Below are positions 6,071-7,946 of a stretch of 7,946 nucleotides of DNA, in pieces. The notes below the pieces were generated by a model that saw only the letters and a list, made by a program, of their open reading frames with translations, did not search any database and had not been told where the DNA came from. The position numbers and the translations under genes were made by a program. Position 1 is the stretch's first letter; each line of letters starts with the position of its first letter. The DNA is from an uncultured Oscillospiraceae bacterium. GTDB taxonomy: Bacteria; Bacillota; Clostridia; Oscillospirales; Oscillospiraceae. The stretch spans positions 1 to 7,946 of the forward strand of contig CAKUNB010000070.1 in assembly GCA_934668285.1 (NCBI GenBank), read 5' to 3'.

Positions 6071-6649
6071 TTATTTAAAATACCGCTCCAGCAGCCCCTT
6101 CAGCGCTCTGCCGTGCCGGGCTTCGTCGCGGGCCATTTCGTGGACGGTGTCGTGGATGGCGTCGAGGTTGTGCTTCTTGGCCAGCTTTGCCAGCTCGAAC
6201 TTGCCGGCGGTGGCGCCGAATTCGCAGTCGACACGCCATGCGAGGTTCTTCTTGGTGGAGTCGGTCATGTTCGGCTCCAGCGCGCTGCCGAGCAGCTCGG
6301 CAAACTTCGCGGCGTGCTCCGCCTCTTCATAGGCCGCCTTTTCCCAGTACAGGCCGATCTCCGGATAGCCCTCACGATGGGCAATGCGCGCCATGCACAG
6401 ATACATGCCGACCTCGCTGCACTCGCCGTTGAAGTTGGCCTTCAGCTGGTCAAGGATATACTGCTTGTCCTCCTCGGGGACGCCGTCGAGCTGGGTGCCG
6501 ATGCCGAACACGTGCTCAGCGGCCAGCGCCGCGTTGTCCTCCATCAGCTTGAACTTCTCACCGGGGACGCCGCACAGGGGGCACTTGAAGCCTTCGGGCA
6601 TGTCGCCTTCATGAACATAACCGCAGACGGGGCATACATACTTCTTCAT
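6071..6649 (-). CDS. rbr: Reverse rubrerythrin (rubredoxin domain N-terminal)
   Basis: A 192-residue cytosolic peroxide-reducing protein. The N-terminal rubredoxin-like domain (1-35) has the iron ligands C6, C9, C23 and C26 in CPVCGY and CPLCG. The four-helix ferritin-like domain (about 55-190) carries the di-iron ligands: E76 (NGECSE), E109 and H112 (EEAEH), E143 (CEFGATAG), and E176 and H179 (DEARH). The rubredoxin-first order is the reverse of classical rubrerythrin and is typical of clostridial reverse rubrerythrins, which act as the terminal peroxidase of an NADH-dependent chain protecting anaerobes from hydrogen peroxide and oxygen. The start at 6649 has GGAGG 8 bases upstream; an ATG at 6664 overlaps that site and is rejected. 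It lies 21 bases after perR, so both are probably one transcript, under control of the regulator that senses peroxide. Confidence 0.93.
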   Translation of the reverse strand: MKKYVCPVCGYVHEGDMPEGFKCPLCGVPGEKFKLMEDNAALAAEHVFGIGTQLDGVPEEDKQYILDQLKANFNGECSEVGMYLCMARIAHREGYPEIGLYWEKAAYEEAEHAAKFAELLGSALEPNMTDSTKKNLAWRVDCEFGATAGKFELAKLAKKHNLDAIHDTVHEMARDEARHGRALKGLLERYFK

Positions 6650-6657
6650 AATAAAAT

Positions 6658-6662
6658 CCTCC
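6658..6662 (-). promoter_or_regulatory. Ribosome binding site that decides the rubrerythrin start
   Basis: GGAGG on the minus strand is 8 bases from the ATG at 6649-6647. The alternative ATG at 6664-6662 overlaps this GGAGG, so it cannot be the main start. Confidence 0.8.
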
Positions 6663-6670
6663 AAATAATT

Positions 6671-7066
6671 TTAGTGTTTATTTTGTGCGTCCGCCGGGAC
6701 GCAGGAATGACAAACGCCGAAAAAGGTCAGCTCGCAGTGGTGAACGCTGCCGCAGCCGACCGCCGCGATCAGCTCCTCCGGAAGCGGGACGTCCACATCG
6801 ATCACCGCGTTGCAGTGGGTACAGACAAAGTGCGCGTGCGGCGTGGTGTTTGCGTCGTAGCGCTCCATGCCGTCCACCGTGCCGACGGAGATAAGCTTCC
6901 CCTCCTGCCGGAACATGGCCAAATTGCGGTAGACCGTGCCGAGCGAAAGGTCGGGGAGGCTAGGCTTGAGCTGGCCGTACACCCACTCAGCTGTCGGATG
7001 AGTCTTCGTCGCGCGAACGCACTCATAAATCGCCTCGCGCTTTTTGCTCCTCTTGTGTACCCCCAT
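6671..7066 (-). CDS. perR: Fur-family peroxide-responsive repressor (PerR-like)
   Basis: A 131-residue Fur-family metalloregulator. A winged-helix DNA-binding domain (about 1-72) includes the recognition helix LSLGTVYRNL (40-49). The dimerisation domain carries a structural zinc site of four cysteines, C82, C85, C119 and C122. The residues equivalent to the regulatory Fe/Mn ligands of Bacillus PerR are present: H23, D71, H77, H79 (in TPHAHF) and D90. In PerR, iron-catalysed oxidation of two of these histidines releases the DNA. The Asp at position 90 and the adjacent rubrerythrin favour PerR over Fur or Zur, though this is inference. The start at 7066 has AAGGAG 8 bases upstream; the longer frame to 7276 crosses the promoter. 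It probably represses its own operon through the palindrome at 7093-7109. Confidence 0.9.
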   Translation of the reverse strand: MGVHKRSKKREAIYECVRATKTHPTAEWVYGQLKPSLPDLSLGTVYRNLAMFRQEGKLISVGTVDGMERYDANTTPHAHFVCTHCNAVIDVDVPLPEELIAAVGCGSVHHCELTFFGVCHSCVPADAQNKH

Positions 7067-7092
7067 CGCAGCAGCTCCTTCCGTTTCAAAAT

Positions 7093-7109
7093 CAATAATG
7101 ATTATCATT
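7093..7109. promoter_or_regulatory. Fur/Per-box operator of the perR operon
   Basis: AATGATTATCATT (7097-7109) is a perfect 6-1-6 palindrome identical to the core of the classical Fur box. Shifted slightly, 7093-7107 matches the Per-box consensus TTATAATNATTATAA at 11 of 14 defined positions. It lies just after the predicted start point (about 7112), where a bound repressor would block transcription. Autoregulation by the PerR-like protein is the natural reading. Confidence 0.8.
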
Positions 7110-7118
7110 TCTGTTATT

Positions 7119-7147
7119 ATAATATCAGAACAGCACCCACTTGTCAA
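7119..7147 (-). promoter_or_regulatory. Promoter of the perR-rubrerythrin operon
   Basis: On the minus strand, a consensus TTGACA (7147-7142) is followed after 17 bases by TATTAT (7124-7119). A perfect TATAAT overlaps it at 7121-7116 but with a 20-base spacer. Either gives a start near 7112, a leader of about 45 bases, and an operator immediately downstream. Confidence 0.75.
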
Positions 7148-7214
7148 GAGGTTTTTCAGAAATTTTTTCGAAACCGCAGCGTTATGTCCTCTTCGCTCCC
7201 CGCACGCCCCAAGA

Positions 7215-7246
7215 AAGAATCCCCGCAGTCTCCTGCGGGGATTCTT
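7215..7246. terminator. Orphan 14-bp terminator-like hairpin
   Basis: AAGAATCCCCGCAG (7215-7228) pairs perfectly with 7233-7246 around a TCTC loop. On the minus strand the stem runs into TTCTTTCTT, a T-rich tail. No intact gene in the window ends here: perR starts below it and the next gene to the right runs away from it. It could isolate the perR promoter from readthrough, or be left from a lost minus-strand gene. Confidence 0.55.
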
Positions 7247-7251
7247 CAGAC

Positions 7252-7474
7252 TGTCAAAAAAGTCCGATTTTGTCATTGCGATGTCGCAGCTGTTGGCGGC
7301 CCTGCCGCCTTACAGATGCGGGCACTCCGCTCGCCGGTCGGCTCTGAAAGAGCCGTGGCAATCTCGCGGAATTGTTTTGATATTTTGGTAGTTTATGGCG
7401 AATACGGAACTTCCTACACGAGATTGCCACGTCGCTTCGCTCCTCGCAATGACACGTGGGGTAGTTTTTTGACA
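7252..7474. repeat. Nested inverted-repeat element (HCEERSDVAI-type intergenic repeat)
   Basis: Three nested inverted repeats share one centre: TGTCAAAAAA (7252-7261) with 7465-7474; TGTCATTGCGA (7271-7281) with 7444-7454; and CGTGGCAATCTCG (7354-7366) with 7419-7431. The right arm (7419-7454) is the widespread bacterial repeat that reads GTCATTGCGAGGAGCGAAGC on the minus strand, whose spurious translation gives HCEERSDVAI in small false proteins. The two arms flank an AT-rich centre of about 52 bases (7367-7418). It looks like a small non-autonomous, MITE-like element; no transposase is present. Frames crossing it are not genes. Confidence 0.85.
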
Positions 7475-7480
7475 AGCTGA

Positions 7481-7497
7481 GCTTGCCTAAGGCAAGC
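7481..7497. repeat. 7-bp hairpin beside the repeat element
   Basis: GCTTGCC (7481-7487) pairs with GGCAAGC (7491-7497) around TAA, directly next to the right end of the nested repeat. On the plus strand it is followed by CCTTTCG, too weak a T run for a confident terminator. Confidence 0.4.
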
Positions 7498-7830
7498 CCT
7501 TTCGTATAGGAAATACTCAGACCTTTTCAATCAGGAGCAAACCCGCCGACATGGACAGGCAGCCATCCTCATCGGGCGTAAGCTACTCATACGGGTCTAA
7601 CCCATTAGGGGATTTTAACCCCTATTTAACCCATATAAACGAGTATAGGTTAGGCCAGATTGTGTCAAACCATATCAAAAGGAAAAACCCCGGAATTGCG
7701 ATAATTCCGGGGTTTTGAGTGCTTTTGCGGTATAAAAAGTACAGTTTAGCGCTTGCTGAACTGCGGAGCGCGGCGGCGGCCTTCAGACCGTACTAAATTT
7801 TAGAACTTTCGGCTTTTTTCTTTAGGTCCC
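7498..7830. other. Intergenic region without a convincing gene
   Basis: This stretch is richer in A+T than its neighbours and has frequent stops in most frames. It contains three TAACCC copies (7598, 7616, 7627), a 6-bp TAGGGG/CCCCTA hairpin (7606-7624), the bidirectional hairpin at 7684-7716, and a 9-bp stem with one G-T pair (7742-7763, loop GCTT). A 55-codon plus-strand frame (7551-7718) and a short minus-strand frame (7582-7517) are discussed elsewhere; neither is supported as a gene. I see no tRNA, riboswitch or integrase here. Confidence 0.5.
7684..7716. terminator. Bidirectional intrinsic terminator-like hairpin
   Basis: AAAACCCCGGAATT (7684-7697) pairs perfectly with 7703-7716 around a five-base loop. 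On the plus strand GGGG is followed by four Ts; on the minus strand by five Ts, CC and four more Ts. The minus-strand tail is better. As with the hairpin at 7215-7246, no intact gene in the window ends here. Confidence 0.65.
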
Positions 7831-7859
7831 TTGCAAATTGATAACAGCGATGCTATAAT
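7831..7859 (+). promoter_or_regulatory. Promoter of the partial gene at the right edge
   Basis: TTGCAA (7831-7836), a 17-base spacer and a perfect TATAAT (7854-7859) preceded by TGC form a strong extended -10 promoter. The start would be near 7866, about 32 bases before the ATG at 7898. Confidence 0.78.
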
Positions 7860-7897
7860 CTAATCGCACGCACCCTAACGATTTTTGAGGTGATTTC

Positions 7898-7946
7898 ATG
7901 GACAATGAACTGAATTTGCGCCTGCTGGGGATGATGCACCAGATCT
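7898..7946 (+). CDS. N-terminal fragment of an unidentified protein
   Basis: Only 16 codons are inside the window: MDNELNLRLLGMMHQI. The start is well supported by GAGGTG (7887-7892), 5 bases upstream, and a strong promoter. The amphipathic helical start resembles the first helix of small MarR-type regulators, but so short a fragment cannot identify a family. It is truncated by the window edge, not broken. Confidence 0.7.
   Translation, partial: MDNELNLRLLGMMHQI

Noticed and set aside
7254..7475. 73-codon minus-strand frame containing HCEERSDVAI-type peptide
   Set aside because: This peptide is the well-known false translation of the intergenic repeat at 7271-7454. It has no ribosome binding site, and the sequence is explained by the inverted repeats.
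5960..7480. 506-codon plus-strand open frame opposite the deoxyribosyltransferase promoter, rubrerythrin and perR
   Set aside because: It runs antisense to two well-identified genes and through a terminator, an operator, promoters and the repeat element. It has no ribosome binding site and no recognisable protein. It is a shadow of GC-rich coding sequence.
7598..7632. Three TAACCC copies considered as a telomere-like or direct-repeat array
   Set aside because: Spacing is irregular (18 and 11 bases) and only three copies exist. They are partly explained by the small hairpin at 7606-7624.
7551..7718. 55-codon plus-strand frame starting at an ATG with AGGAG 13 bases upstream
   Set aside because: Spacing to the ribosome binding site is poor, its last 11 codons are made of the terminator hairpin 7684-7716, no promoter is evident, and the product resembles no family I know.

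Overview
The window reads as a chromosomal segment from a GC-rich member of the Clostridia (Bacillota). An Oscillospiraceae-like gut anaerobe is my best guess. Genes have strong AGGAGG-type ribosome binding sites and GC-rich third positions. A PerR repressor sits beside a clostridial reverse rubrerythrin, and a DUF1292 protein follows MutY. This placement rests on gene content, not on a database search.

Left part: a minus-strand gene (108-2336) encodes a full-length single-chain aconitase-superfamily hydratase. It has its own promoter, which sits back to back with the promoter of a plus-strand operon. That operon (2472-4757) has three overlapping, translationally coupled genes: a DEDDh 3'-5' exonuclease with a zinc knuckle and a poly-arginine tail, the adenine glycosylase MutY, and a small acidic DUF1292 protein. 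A convergent intergenic region (4758-5031) holds four consecutive long stem-loops.

Middle: a two-gene minus-strand operon (5941-5032) with a well-formed promoter encodes a nucleoside 2-deoxyribosyltransferase-family enzyme with an N-terminal extension of about 65 residues, and a 97-residue three-helix membrane protein of unknown function. Next is a minus-strand oxidative-stress operon, perR then reverse rubrerythrin (7066-6071). Its promoter carries a palindrome matching both Fur-box and Per-box consensus, and it ends in a clear intrinsic terminator.

Right part: about 830 bases between perR and a partial plus-strand gene (from 7898) lack a convincing gene. They hold orphan terminator-like hairpins and a nested inverted-repeat element of the widespread family whose spurious translation reads HCEERSDVAI. 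A relatively AT-rich stretch follows, which may contain gene remnants. A good extended -10 promoter then drives the partial gene.

I see no CRISPR array, tRNA, rRNA, intact insertion sequence or recognisable defence system. The genes are mostly ordinary housekeeping and stress functions. The most unusual material is the repeat structure at 4784-5018 and 7215-7716, the exonuclease tail, and the deoxyribosyltransferase/membrane-protein pair.
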